A DNA stretch of 64,000 nucleotides, taken from positions 1-64,000 of the forward strand of contig JAEWST010000127.1 of NCBI GenBank assembly GCA_023398105.1, written 5' to 3'. Each line of letters begins with the position of its first letter. The first letter of the stretch is position 1. The notes under the pieces were generated by a model. It had not been told where the DNA came from, did not search any database, and saw only the letters and a list, made by a program, of their open reading frames with translations. Source of the DNA: Bacillota bacterium (GTDB lineage Bacteria > Bacillota > Clostridia > Acetivibrionales > DSM-1351). Both the position numbers and the translations under genes were made by a program. Positions 35,529 through 44,381 of the stretch are shown one piece after another.

Positions 35529-38045
35529 TTACGGCGTTGCCCCTATTCCTTTCAAATACTGCTTTCCAAACAAAAGATCATATTGAATTAGCTGATAATC
35601 TTGGACTAATTCATCACTAGGCTCAACTAAATCTGTGCCTTTTAGGTGCATAATAGGATATACGGTTTCTAATTGAGTCAGAATATTATAATAATTTGGA
35701 TATTTTACTCCAGCATCCTTCAAAATTTCATAGCTAATATGGGACGGAGAAATAATTTTAGAGAACGAACGTAATTCTGTGTAATTGGACCATGTCACAA
35801 TAGGGGTAGTGTAATATTTGAGTTCCCCTAATTTTTGCTCGGTTTCAGATTTATTATCAACGGCTAGTTTGTCATAAACTTTGTAATAGTCATCGAGTGT
35901 GCCCAATCTTGGAGCGTGGTCGCCAAAGAAATAAAGCAAAGTAGGTTTATCACTCTTGCTCAATTGGTCAATAAGCTTTCCTAATGATTGATCTGCATCG
36001 TAGATACCTTGAGCATAGCCTCTGACAATTTCCTTTTGAGAAGCATCAAGTTGGTCTGACTCAACAGTTACGTCATATTCATCTTCTTTATATTTATTAT
36101 CAAATGGATCATGATTTTCCATTGATACAGCAAAGATGAAGGAAGGCTTGTCTGAAGAGTTCAGAATAGTTAGAATTCTGTTTGCCAAAGCATCGTCAGA
36201 AATATGTGGTCCTTTTGTTTCAGTTGCCATATCAAATCCTGTCACATCAATGAATTCATCAAATCCAAGATAAGGATAAACCTTGTCTCGATTATAAAAC
36301 CAACCAGAATTAGGATGAATTGCTGTTGTATTATAGCCATTATCTTTAAAAACAGATGCAATACTAGGAGTTTCGGTTCTCAAGTATGCATTATAAGTAA
36401 TTATTCCAGGACTCATAAAGTACATTGACATACCAGTGAGTGCTTCAAACTCAGTATTAGCAGTGCCACCGCCAATTGCAGGAGGAGCTAGCTCGCCTTT
36501 TTGATATTTATGAACATTTTCGGTAACGTCTTTATTGAACTTAATTCCACTCAATTTTGATAAATCCCAATAACTTTCGCTCATAATAACAACCACATTA
36601 GGTTTTTTGGCTTGCTTAGGTTTTGTTGTGGAAGTAGCTAGATCTGCTGGCATCTCATATTTCTTGTCAACAGCTAGTATTTTTTCCTGGCTGTAGCCTT
36701 TAGGCTTTGGGTTTAAGTATTTGTCCAAATCATTCAGATAAAAATAATTTTGTGCCAGCATACCATTTGCCAATATTTCAGTTCTTCCGATGTACCAAGA
36801 CTTCTGAATTCCAATTTGAGTGGACAATGTGCTGTGGTCTAATACATTCATATTTAGAAGAAATAATAAAACAGCAAATGGCATAAAAATAAACGATATT
36901 TTTGGTTTTAGATATTTCAAAACAGAACTTCTGAAACGTATTATTAATAATACAATAGCTATAAAAGCCACTAATGCTACAATAACAAGCGGAGCATTCA
37001 GGTATTCCTTTGAAATACCAATTAGATTTTTTATTAAGTAAATATCCCAAGGATAAAAAGGTTCTTCAAAATAAGTGAATTTAATGTAATTAGCTAAAGT
37101 CAGAAAAATAGTTAAAACTGCTATAATAATATTTGATATACCTTTACCAATTAATGAAATTAAAAGTAAATATATGCTTGACAAAAATAGTATATTAAAA
37201 ATTAGGTTTGGTTCTAACATATCATTTAGTGTGGTTAAAAAGTTCTGTCTTATAGAGAATTCGCAAATAAATGTAGCCAAAATGACAACCACAAAAAACA
37301 TAATAAATCTATAGACTGGCTGAGTATAAGCAGTAACTACAAAGGAATTTTTACCCTTTTTAAATTCTTGTAAAGGTAAATAAAACAGTAAATTAACCGA
37401 AGCCGCAAACCACGCAAGAAGTATGGCTAGGAATGGCAAATATACAGCTGCTACTGTGCCTAGCTTTTCAAAATTGAGAAATAGTAAGCTTCCCAGAACT
37501 GATTTGCCTAAGGCTTTATACATAATAGCCATAAGCGAAAATCCAGAGAATAATATATTGAAAATAGTAAAACCAAACACCTTTTTTGTGTTTACCATAT
37601 TGTGCTGATTAGTAATAAATCCTAATACATAAACTGGATAAAAAACTAATATAAATAGAGGTATACTAAATTCTAAAAAAGAGGCTCCATATACACAGAC
37701 AAAAGCTAATAAAAATGTAAAAGGCAGAAAATGCTTATACCGTATGAGCTTTGGAGTAATTAGGCTCCAAATCAGGTACGATAATAATAGAATGTTAACC
37801 AATAAAACTCTAAAGTTAAAATAGGTAATTACTAATAAGGCAAGATTCGCAATAAACAGAATAGCATTTATCAATTTATTTGATTTAAATGATAATAATG
37901 GCATGTAGAAGACCACAAACGAACTCAATAACACTAATACAAGTTGTAAAATTCCATTTCCGTTGTTAAAAATATCTAAAACACTAACAACTACAAATAA
38001 TAAAAGTACAATTATTACAATTACATTGTTTTTAAAGATTTTCAT
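35529..38045 (-). CDS. lipoteichoic acid synthase-like membrane sulfatase
   Basis: 838 residues from ATG 38045, chosen because GGGAAG lies just upstream; longer forms add 30 residues. The N-terminal half (1-450) holds about 12 hydrophobic helices, more than the five of canonical LtaS. The C-terminal half is a sulfatase-fold domain: 'VVVIMSESYWDLSKLSGI' (metal Glu), 'GGGTANTEFEALTGMSMYF' (catalytic Thr), 'TTAIHPNSGWFYNRDKVYP' and 'YFFGDHAPRLG' (metal Asp-His). Such enzymes polymerise glycerol phosphate from phosphatidylglycerol or transfer phospho-groups to glycans outside the membrane. The expanded TM region makes the substrate uncertain. It is convergent with rlmH, with a strong terminator between them. 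Confidence 0.85.
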   Translation of the reverse strand: MKIFKNNVIVIIVLLLFVVVSVLDIFNNGNGILQLVLVLLSSFVVFYMPLLSFKSNKLINAILFIANLALLVITYFNFRVLLVNILLLSYLIWSLITPKLIRYKHFLPFTFLLAFVCVYGASFLEFSIPLFILVFYPVYVLGFITNQHNMVNTKKVFGFTIFNILFSGFSLMAIMYKALGKSVLGSLLFLNFEKLGTVAAVYLPFLAILLAWFAASVNLLFYLPLQEFKKGKNSFVVTAYTQPVYRFIMFFVVVILATFICEFSIRQNFLTTLNDMLEPNLIFNILFLSSIYLLLISLIGKGISNIIIAVLTIFLTLANYIKFTYFEEPFYPWDIYLIKNLIGISKEYLNAPLVIVALVAFIAIVLLIIRFRSSVLKYLKPKISFIFMPFAVLLFLLNMNVLDHSTLSTQIGIQKSWYIGRTEILANGMLAQNYFYLNDLDKYLNPKPKGYSQEKILAVDKKYEMPADLATSTTKPKQAKKPNVVVIMSESYWDLSKLSGIKFNKDVTENVHKYQKGELAPPAIGGGTANTEFEALTGMSMYFMSPGIITYNAYLRTETPSIASVFKDNGYNTTAIHPNSGWFYNRDKVYPYLGFDEFIDVTGFDMATETKGPHISDDALANRILTILNSSDKPSFIFAVSMENHDPFDNKYKEDEYDVTVESDQLDASQKEIVRGYAQGIYDADQSLGKLIDQLSKSDKPTLLYFFGDHAPRLGTLDDYYKVYDKLAVDNKSETEQKLGELKYYTTPIVTWSNYTELRSFSKIISPSHISYEILKDAGVKYPNYYNILTQLETVYPIMHLKGTDLVEPSDELVQDYQLIQYDLLFGKQYLKGIGATP

Positions 38046-38246
38046 ATTTCTTCCCAGCTTCCGATAAATTATTTGCACAGCTAATATTGTTTCCATAATG
38101 AATAATTTTAATGGAGTATAATTTTTAAGCTGCACTGGAGCGGTAGACTCCCAAAAACTTTATTCCTGCATGTTTTATTTCATAGAAAAACACACACTCG
38201 TTGTTTAAGACATTTGTGTGGTAAATACCTGCTTTAATGTCTTTTG

Positions 38247-38272
38247 TATAATCAACAGCAATGTTGATTATA
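38247..38272. promoter_or_regulatory. 11-bp perfect palindrome overlapping TATAAT
   Basis: TATAATCAACA (38247-38257) and TGTTGATTATA (38262-38272) flank GCAA. A TATAAT occurs at each outer end on opposite strands, so the palindrome could be an operator over a divergent or minus-strand promoter about 200 bp upstream of the LTA-synthase-like gene. The rest of 38046-38427 shows nothing recognisable. Confidence 0.45.
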
Positions 38273-38418
38273 TCAAAGTAGATAAAAATATTAAAGTGGT
38301 ATTAGGGCAAATTGATAAATGTGTAACATAAAAGTAAAACTATATCGAGATGCAGTTTATTTCCACTTGAATTTTTTATTGGAATAATCCTATTTGTTGA
38401 AAGAAAAAAAGCTGCTTA

Positions 38419-38471
38419 AAAAATAATAAGGCTATAAAAAGATTTGTAGGTGCAAAACCTCTTATAGCCTT
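38419..38471 (-). terminator. terminator of deoD
   Basis: On the minus strand AAGGCTATAA (38471-38462) pairs with TTATAGCCTT (38437-38428) and is followed by ATTATTTTTT. Confidence 0.8.
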
Positions 38472-38506
38472 AATGTAAGCTTTAAGTAATTGTTTTTATG
38501 AGAATC

Positions 38507-39214
38507 TTAAACACATTCTAGAGCAATTTCCATCATGTTTGTGAATGAAGTTTGTCGCTCCTCTGCAGTTGTTACCTCATGTGAAGTAAATGAATCAGAT
38601 ACGGTAAATATGCCCAATGCATTTACGCCTGCACGAGAAGCATTCATGTATAAAGCTGCTGCTTCCATTTCTATTGCTAAAACACCCATTTTAGCCCACT
38701 TTTTCCATGTGTCGGCGTCATCATCATAAAATACATCCGCTGATAAAACATTTCCGACCTTTGTTTCAATACCTTTGCTGTCAGCTATTGCTATAGCCTT
38801 TTTCATTAGTGACCATGATGCAGTAGGTGCGTAAGTTCCTGGTAAATTGTACTGCAATGCAAAATTAGAAGTGGTAGAGGCTGACATTCCTATAATTATA
38901 TCTCTGATTTTGATTTCTTTTTGGAGAGCACCACAAGAACCTATTCTAATAAGATTTTTAACCCCATAAAAATGAATTAACTCATAGGAATAGATTCCAA
39001 TTGAAGGCATTCCCATTCCTGAGCCCATAACAGATACCTTTTTTCCTTTATAGGTTCCTGTATAACCAAACATGTTACGGACTGCATTAAATTGTATTGG
39101 ATTTTCTAAATATGTCTCTGCAATAAATTTAGCACGAAGAGGATCACCTGGCATTAATACAGTTTCTGCAATTATACCCTGTTCACTTACATTAATATGT
39201 GGTGTTGGAATCAT
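38507..39214 (-). CDS. deoD: purine-nucleoside phosphorylase, DeoD type
   Basis: 235 residues from ATG 39214, preceded by GGGAGGTAATGAA; a 40-residue N-terminal extension in the open frame is not family-like. It phosphorolyses purine (deoxy)nucleosides to base and (deoxy)ribose-1-phosphate. Visible are 'MPGDPLRAKFIAETYLEN' (phosphate-binding Arg), 'GSGMGMPSIGIYSYELIHFY', 'IRIGSCGALQ', 'LAIEMEAAALY' and 'FTVSDSFTSHE' (the base-binding Ser-Asp). It stands alone on the minus strand with its own terminator. Confidence 0.95.
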   Translation of the reverse strand: MIPTPHINVSEQGIIAETVLMPGDPLRAKFIAETYLENPIQFNAVRNMFGYTGTYKGKKVSVMGSGMGMPSIGIYSYELIHFYGVKNLIRIGSCGALQKEIKIRDIIIGMSASTTSNFALQYNLPGTYAPTASWSLMKKAIAIADSKGIETKVGNVLSADVFYDDDADTWKKWAKMGVLAIEMEAAALYMNASRAGVNALGIFTVSDSFTSHEVTTAEERQTSFTNMMEIALECV

Positions 39215-39499
39215 TTCATTACCTCCCGATATTTGTAATAATAGTTTTATGAGATATGCAATTATGTAAGCTGTTTTGGACGGCTTAATGGCATATTCTA
39301 TATATAAGCTACACTCATAATTTAAATTATACAATTATTTAAAAAAAAAGCATAGGCAATTACATTTTAAATTTTTGGTCAATTTTAAACTGGGAAATAT
39401 GATAGCATGTTTTGTGCTATATGTTGTTTAGTATATAGCTGAAGAGTAAACGAGAAGTTGAGTAGAAGTTGAGTCTTTTGGAATTTTTTTAAAATCATG

Positions 39500-39528
39500 T
39501 TGACAATTACGTGGGTAAAGTTTATAAT
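39500..39528 (+). promoter_or_regulatory. tRNA-Val promoter
   Basis: Perfect consensus TTGACA (39500-39505), 17 bp and TATAAT (39523-39528), 13 bp before the tRNA. The rest of 39215-39499 is AT-rich with nothing recognised. Confidence 0.9.
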
Positions 39529-39541
39529 TACAAATACATTC

Positions 39542-39617
39542 GGGAGCTTAGCTCAGCTGGGAGAGCATCTGCCTTACAAGCAGAGGGTCATAGGTTCGAG
39601 CCCTATAGTTCCCACCA
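39542..39617 (+). tRNA. tRNA-Val (anticodon UAC)
   Basis: A 76-nt cloverleaf with encoded CCA. The acceptor GGGAGCT pairs with AGTTCCC. The D arm is GCTCAGCTGGGAGAGC. The anticodon stem-loop is TCTGC-CTTACAA-GCAGA, with TAC at the anticodon. The T arm is ATAGG-TTCGAGC-CCTAT. Confidence 0.97.
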
Positions 39618-39620
39618 CAA

Positions 39621-39660
39621 AAATAGCAGATAATTCTTATTGAGTTATTTGCTATTTTTT
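39621..39660 (+). terminator. terminator after tRNA-Val
   Basis: AAATAGCAGATAA (39621-39633) pairs with TTATTTGCTATTT (39645-39657) and is followed by a T-run. Confidence 0.85.
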
Positions 39661-39668
39661 TATTATGC

Positions 39669-39741
39669 TATAATGAGGCAAGAAATGTCCTCGACTTCTA
39701 TAAGTGGCGGGTACCGCTTGTGTTTTTAAGTAAGTGACTGA
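39669..39741. repeat. R1 repeat, left module only (copy D)
   Basis: It starts TATAATGAGGCAAGAAATGT and includes the ACTTCTATAAGT hairpin and GGCGGGTACCGC. It then stops, with no right module. It lies between the two tRNA genes. Confidence 0.7.
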
Positions 39742-39789
39742 ATAGTACCAAAAGGTGAATAAAATAATAAAAAAAATTGAAAAAAAGTA

Positions 39790-39818
39790 TTTACAAGAAC
39801 AAAGCAATGTGTTAATAT
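39790..39818 (+). promoter_or_regulatory. tRNA-Thr promoter
   Basis: TTTACA (39790-39795), 17 bp and TAATAT (39813-39818). It is 52 bp upstream of the tRNA. Confidence 0.55.
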
Positions 39819-39870
39819 ATCTCTTGCGTCAAGCAATTTATTTTAATATAAATAGCATATAATTGTTTAT

Positions 39871-39946
39871 GCTGGTGTAGCTCAGCAGGTAGAGCAGCTG
39901 ACTTGTAATCAGCAGGTCGGGGGTTCGATTCCGTCCGCCAGCTCCA
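39871..39946 (+). tRNA. tRNA-Thr (anticodon UGU)
   Basis: A 76-nt cloverleaf with encoded CCA. The acceptor GCTGGTG pairs with CGCCAGC (one G-T/T-C imperfection). The anticodon arm is GCTGA-CTTGTAA-TCAGC with TGT. The T arm is around GGTTCGATTCC. The terminator follows at once. Confidence 0.95.
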
Positions 39947-39977
39947 AACCCTTTGAAATTATTTCAAAGGGTTTTTT
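39947..39977 (+). terminator. terminator after tRNA-Thr
   Basis: AACCCTTTGAAA (39947-39958) pairs with TTTCAAAGGGTT (39962-39973) and is followed by TTTT. Confidence 0.9.
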
Positions 39978-40158
39978 AATGCAAATTTATGGGTTATTTA
40001 GTTTTTTATTTTGTTATAAAATTTCGTTTATTTCTGCACTAGAATTCCAAAACATTAAGAAGTAGGAACTAATTATATTAGTTATAGCTTTACATAATGT
40101 ATTAAGAAGGAGTTTTCGCTTTAATAGCGAATACATACAATATTGATGAGGTGAGAAA

Positions 40159-40785
40159 ATGCTAATTGATATGGATATTACAATAGCATATAAATGTTTC
40201 TGTTGTGGAATGTTTGATTTTACTAATATCAATCTATTTAAGTTCCATAGACATAAAAGTATTATGCCAAAATGCAGATGTGAAAGCACAAAGCTTGATA
40301 TAGCTGAAGTATGCAAGAATACTTATAGAATCACTGTGCCTTGTATAGCATGCGGAACAGAACATTCTTTGATAATTACCAGAGAAGACCTTACCAGTAA
40401 AGATATTATGATATATACATGTCCAATAACTGGTATAAAACAATGCTTTATAGGTAGAGATGCCGCAGTGAGAGAGAATGTTGATAATTTTGAAAAAGAA
40501 TTAGATGTTATTATAGATGGTCTAGGATATGAGAATTATTTTGTTAATACTCAGGTAATGATAGAAACTCTTAATAAAATACATGATATTGCCGAACAAG
40601 GTGATCTGCGTTGCCAATGCGGCTGTAATGATATTGGGGTATCTTTGCTTCGCAAGGGAATTTATCTTAAATGTCCACAGTGTTCAGGAAATAGATTTAT
40701 ACCTGCAGCATCAAACAATGATTTAAAGAAAACAATTCAAAAGGTTAGGATAATATTAGCTGGTAAGAAATCTAAATATAATTAA
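40159..40785 (+). CDS. Cys-rich zinc-ribbon-like protein of unknown function
   Basis: 208 residues with GATGAGGTGAG before the ATG. It contains several Cys pairs: 'YKCFCCGMF' at 12-20, 'MPKCRCES' near 36-42, 'VPCIACGTEHS' near 60, a 'YTCPITGIKQC' segment, and 'LRCQCGCNDIGV' with 'LKCPQCSGNRF' near 150-180. These look like two or three zinc ribbons around a central helical part. No enzyme motif is visible and there is no signal peptide, so it is likely cytosolic. It lies upstream of rho, which has its own consensus promoter. I do not recognise the family. Confidence 0.7.
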   Translation: MLIDMDITIAYKCFCCGMFDFTNINLFKFHRHKSIMPKCRCESTKLDIAEVCKNTYRITVPCIACGTEHSLIITREDLTSKDIMIYTCPITGIKQCFIGRDAAVRENVDNFEKELDVIIDGLGYENYFVNTQVMIETLNKIHDIAEQGDLRCQCGCNDIGVSLLRKGIYLKCPQCSGNRFIPAASNNDLKKTIQKVRIILAGKKSKYN

Positions 40786-40932
40786 TAAAGCAACTATCCA
40801 TTTATAAGTATGTGTACCTCCAACTTTTATATAAGAAAATTGTGTTTCTATTTAAAACACTATAATAAAAATATGAATAAATAATATTTATTTTGGTTAA
40901 AATTCATATGTGATTGAAAAATAACACTTAGA

Positions 40933-40961
40933 TTGACATGCATTTACTCTTTTGATATAAT
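40933..40961 (+). promoter_or_regulatory. rho promoter
   Basis: TTGACA (40933-40938), 17 bp and TATAAT (40956-40961). The leader of about 125 nt contains ATGATTTA/TAAATCAT and TAGAAAA/TTTTCTA pairings. Rho autoregulation through its leader is known in other bacteria; here it is only possible. Confidence 0.85.
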
Positions 40962-41095
40962 AGCGTCTGTGGAATGTTCAGAAACTCTCCTCTAGAAAAT
41001 GATTTAATAATAGGTTTTTCTAAAATGAATTTTCGAAAAAATTTCCTAAATCATAAGTTAAGATGTCATAAAGATTTTTTATAAGGTGGTGAACT

Positions 41096-43291
41096 ATGGA
41101 TCAGGTTAATTTACAATCAAAAACCCTAGAAGATTTGCGATATATTGCAAAGATGATGGGTATAAAAAATATATCTAAATTAAAAAAGAACGAGCTTCTT
41201 GACTTATTGGTCAAAAGTTCTAGTGAAATAAAGGCAGAAGATGTTCAAAAAAGTAAAATAGGTACTTCCAATGAAAGTTCACAATCTGAGCCAAACAATA
41301 TTATTGAAACTAATACAGTTAGTGAAGATGATTCCAAGAATGATGAAACAAATAATAATCAAGCAGTCCAAGAACCTGTTTTGAGAAAATCAAGAAGAGG
41401 AAGGCCTAGTAGTGCTTCCAAATTGGAAAAGCAGTTAGAAGTCAGCAGTACAACTTCTGATGTTCAAGACAATAAATCAGAACCCAAAGAGAATATTGCA
41501 GAACTTGATTTATTACCCAAAACGGATATAAAGACTGATGCAGAAATAAACGAGCAAACAAATTTAAAGTCAGAATCAGATACAAAAACAGTAGATATAG
41601 AAACAGATAAAAAACAGAATACTAATACCGATAAATTGCCGGAAAGGTTAAAGCATATAGGAACAAAGAGTACTGAAGAGAAACCTTCCGAAGAAGATAA
41701 AAAAGTACAAAGCAGAGTACATACTCACAGGTCTACAAAGCTTCAGACACCAGCAACAAGTTCTGATGAAAGATCTCAGAGAATTGGAAATAAACCTCTG
41801 ACAAGTTCTACACCTCAAAAAATAGATATACAGCAAAATGGTCAGCAATCTTATTCTCATATCAGAAGAGCACCGCAAATGCGACAGGAACCAAGATTCT
41901 ATGCTAAAGAGAATGGGCAGCAGCCTTCTCAACAAAATGTACAGCAATCACCGTTGTCGATTGAACAGAACGGACAGCAATCACAGCCGCCAGTTCAACA
42001 AAACGGACAACAATCGCAATTTCCACTACAACAGAATGGAACTCAGTCACAAATTACGGTTCAACAAAATGGACAGCAAACACAGCCGTCACTTCAACAG
42101 AATGGACAGCAAGCACTGCCCTCATTTCAGCAAAATGGACAACAAACTACTGAAAAAATAGAGAGCGATGACCCTGTAGAAGGAGTTCTTGAAGTTTTAC
42201 CAGATGGATACGGCTTTTTACGAAGTGATAATTATTTATCTGGACCAAGGGATGTTTATGTTTCTCCTTCACAAATAAGAAGATTTGGACTTAAAACAGG
42301 TGACAAGCTGCGTGGAAAGGGAAGGATACCTAAAGAAGGAGAGAAATTTCAGGCATTGCTCTATGTTCAATCAATTAATGGAGACACACCTGACGTTGCT
42401 TCTAAAAGAGTACCATTTGAATATTTAACCCCAATTTATCCTGATAAAAGAATTACGTTGGAGACAACACCAAGAGAGTTTTCAACAAGACTGATAGACC
42501 TTATTGCTCCTATAGGAAAAGGGCAAAGAGGTATGATTGTCTCGCCTCCAAAGGCTGGTAAGACAATACTTCTAAAGAAAATAGCTAATTCTATAACAAT
42601 AAATTATCCTGAGATAGAGCTAATTGTATTGCTTATTGATGAACGCCCTGAAGAAGTTACGGATATGCAGAGGTCAATAAAGGGAGAAGTAATATATTCA
42701 ACCTTTGATGAAGTGCCAGAACATCATATTAAGGTTGCGGAGATGGTATTAGAAAGAGCACAGAGACTTGTTGAGCAGAAAAAGGATGTTGTAATTTTGC
42801 TTGATAGTATTACTCGATTAGCAAGAGCATACAATCTCACAATACCGCCAACAGGCAGAACATTATCTGGTGGTTTAGATCCTGGAGCCTTGCATAAGCC
42901 AAAAAAATTCTTTGGAGCAGCAAGAAATATTGAGTTTGGTGGAAGCTTAACAATAATGGCAACAGCTCTTATTGAGACAGGAAGCAGAATGGATGATGTT
43001 ATTTTTGAGGAATTCAAGGGAACAGGTAACATGGAACTTCACCTTGACAGAAAACTTTCTGAGAAGAGAATTTTTCCTGCTATTGATATTAATAAATCAG
43101 GAACCAGAAGAGAGGAATTGCTACTAAGTCAAAAAGAGCTGGAAAGTGTTTGGGCTATTAGGAAAGCAATGAGTAATATGGGTACTGCTGAGGTTACGGA
43201 AGTATTGATAAACAAACTTATGCAGACAAGAACTAATGATGACTTTGTAAATAGTATAAAGTTATCTTTCCTTGATAAAAATAATTCATAG
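41096..43291 (+). CDS. rho: transcription termination factor Rho with large Q/N-rich insertion
   Basis: 731 residues against the usual 420 or so. The Rho_N domain lies at about 5-40 ('LEDLRYIAKMMGIKNISKLK'). A hydrophilic insertion covers about 45-355. Its first part is charged and Ser/Thr-rich, and its last part consists of 11-residue repeats such as QQNGQQSQPPV. The cold-shock RNA-binding domain (about 360-430) has 'EGVLEVLPDGYGFLRSDNYL'. The RecA-type ATPase has Walker A 'VSPPKAGKTILLKKIA', Walker B 'VVILLDSITRLARAYN', the Q-loop region 'LSGGLDPGALHKPKKFFGAA' and the R-loop 'FEEFKGTGNMELHLDRKLSE'. It terminates untranslated transcripts as a hexamer. The insertion resembles the prion-like domain reported in Clostridium botulinum Rho. 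Confidence 0.95.
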   Translation: MDQVNLQSKTLEDLRYIAKMMGIKNISKLKKNELLDLLVKSSSEIKAEDVQKSKIGTSNESSQSEPNNIIETNTVSEDDSKNDETNNNQAVQEPVLRKSRRGRPSSASKLEKQLEVSSTTSDVQDNKSEPKENIAELDLLPKTDIKTDAEINEQTNLKSESDTKTVDIETDKKQNTNTDKLPERLKHIGTKSTEEKPSEEDKKVQSRVHTHRSTKLQTPATSSDERSQRIGNKPLTSSTPQKIDIQQNGQQSYSHIRRAPQMRQEPRFYAKENGQQPSQQNVQQSPLSIEQNGQQSQPPVQQNGQQSQFPLQQNGTQSQITVQQNGQQTQPSLQQNGQQALPSFQQNGQQTTEKIESDDPVEGVLEVLPDGYGFLRSDNYLSGPRDVYVSPSQIRRFGLKTGDKLRGKGRIPKEGEKFQALLYVQSINGDTPDVASKRVPFEYLTPIYPDKRITLETTPREFSTRLIDLIAPIGKGQRGMIVSPPKAGKTILLKKIANSITINYPEIELIVLLIDERPEEVTDMQRSIKGEVIYSTFDEVPEHHIKVAEMVLERAQRLVEQKKDVVILLDSITRLARAYNLTIPPTGRTLSGGLDPGALHKPKKFFGAARNIEFGGSLTIMATALIETGSRMDDVIFEEFKGTGNMELHLDRKLSEKRIFPAIDINKSGTRREELLLSQKELESVWAIRKAMSNMGTAEVTEVLINKLMQTRTNDDFVNSIKLSFLDKNNS
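41963..42148 (+). repeat. in-frame 33-bp tandem repeats in rho
   Basis: About five and a half copies encode the 11-residue unit (E/Q)QNG(Q/T)Q(S/T/A)(Q/L)xxΦ. Third codon positions differ between units, so the array is old or under selection at the protein level rather than freshly expanded. Confidence 0.85.
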
Positions 43292-43644
43292 ACTACTATA
43301 TTGGCTACTATTTAGGTGCACAATATAGTTATTAAGAGCTTAGACATATAAAGCGTTAAGTGATAATAATATACAAGATTTAAAGTTTTAAGCATAGAAA
43401 TCAGTATATAGTTAGCTAATACGAAATTTGTTCTATATGTTGTAGTTAAGGCTTGAAAGTAACAAATATTCCAACGCTAATAAGTGAAGTGCAAAAAATG
43501 GGGCTTGCGGTATGTACATTTTTGTGTTAAAATATCACTTGCCTCTTTAATAAGCAATTTAGTACTTTTTATAGTACTTTGAATATATAATAATTATGCT
43601 GTTCATTGAGGACAATGCATTTGTTTGAAAGAAGGTGAAAAGTA

Positions 43645-43854
43645 ATGAAAGAAGGTATTCATCCTGATTATTCAGAAGCAGTAGTTAAGTGTGCATGTGG
43701 TGAGACTTTTACAACTGGTTCTACTAAGAAGAATTTGCACGTTGATATTTGTTCAAAGTGTCATCCTTTCTTTACTGGAAGGCAGAAACTTATTGATACT
43801 GGTGGACGTGTTGATAGGTTTAAAAAGAAGTATGGTATTGTTGACAATGAGTAA
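43645..43854 (+). CDS. rpmE: 50S ribosomal protein L31
   Basis: 69 residues, the zinc-binding (C+) form with Cys16, Cys18, Cys37 and Cys40 ('VKCACGETF' and 'DICSKCHPFFTGRQKLIDT'). The AAGAAGGTG ribosome site lies upstream. A strong terminator follows. The order rho-rpmE is conserved widely in Firmicutes. The 43292-43644 gap before it holds nothing recognised. Confidence 0.96.
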   Translation: MKEGIHPDYSEAVVKCACGETFTTGSTKKNLHVDICSKCHPFFTGRQKLIDTGGRVDRFKKKYGIVDNE

Positions 43855-43884
43855 TTCAATACAATATAAGAATTAAGACATTAT

Positions 43885-43916
43885 AAAGGCTGGGAAGATT
43901 TTCCCGGTCTTTTGTT
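43885..43916 (+). terminator. terminator of rpmE
   Basis: AAAGGCTGGGAA (43885-43896), GATT loop and TTCCCGGTCTTT (43901-43912), then TGTTTTGTT. Confidence 0.85.
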
Positions 43917-44124
43917 TTGTTAAAATTTATTAAACTAGTATGCGACATATATGCGACATAACATAGTAAGATGTGCAAACGGTGTTCAATACTAAGAGCT
44001 TTTGGTTGTGTCACAACATTACGATAGTAATGATAAAAAATATATAAAGTAACACAATGTTGAGTTTATAAAGGTAAAAGCAATTGTAATAGGATTATTA
44101 GTTTTTTTTGCAAAACTCTTAGAT

Positions 44125-44211
44125 GAATAATTACTAATTCTAGCAATTATTATGGCAACAAACCTTTGATAATTCTAACGCACCAATAGATTATATGTGC
44201 GAAAGTTGATT
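44125..44211. repeat. R3 intergenic repeat, copy
   Basis: The core GCAATTATTATGGCAACAAA is followed by CCTTTGATAATT and a CGCAC/GTGCG hairpin. The same order is found inverted at 62275-62358. The remaining 43917-44381 gap contains a short direct repeat (ATGCGACATA twice near 43940-43960) and AT-rich sequence only. Confidence 0.7.
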
Positions 44212-44381
44212 TAATAATCTAAATTAAGAGCCTCAATTGTATCTATCAATTGATTAAAATTAATAATAAGTGTTATAATACAATTGACTATTTTAGTTAG
44301 TTTTCGTATGATTTGATGTAGAGAATGTTTTTTGTTAAGAATTAGCCAAAATTAATGTGTCTTTGCAATATGGGGGGTAAA

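Noticed and set aside
38322..38338. Possible third WalR box (TGTAAC-ATAAA-AGTAAA) upstream of the LTA-synthase-like gene
   Set aside because: The second half has A in place of the invariant T, and it lies about 280 bp from the start codon in AT-rich DNA, where near-matches are expected by chance.
41963..42148. CRISPR-like spacing of repeats
   Set aside because: The units are contiguous 33-bp in-frame coding repeats without spacers. No CRISPR array or cas gene was seen anywhere in the window.
41838..42161. 107-codon alternative frame inside rho
   Set aside because: It arises from the Q/N repeat DNA read in another frame; the rho frame is certain.
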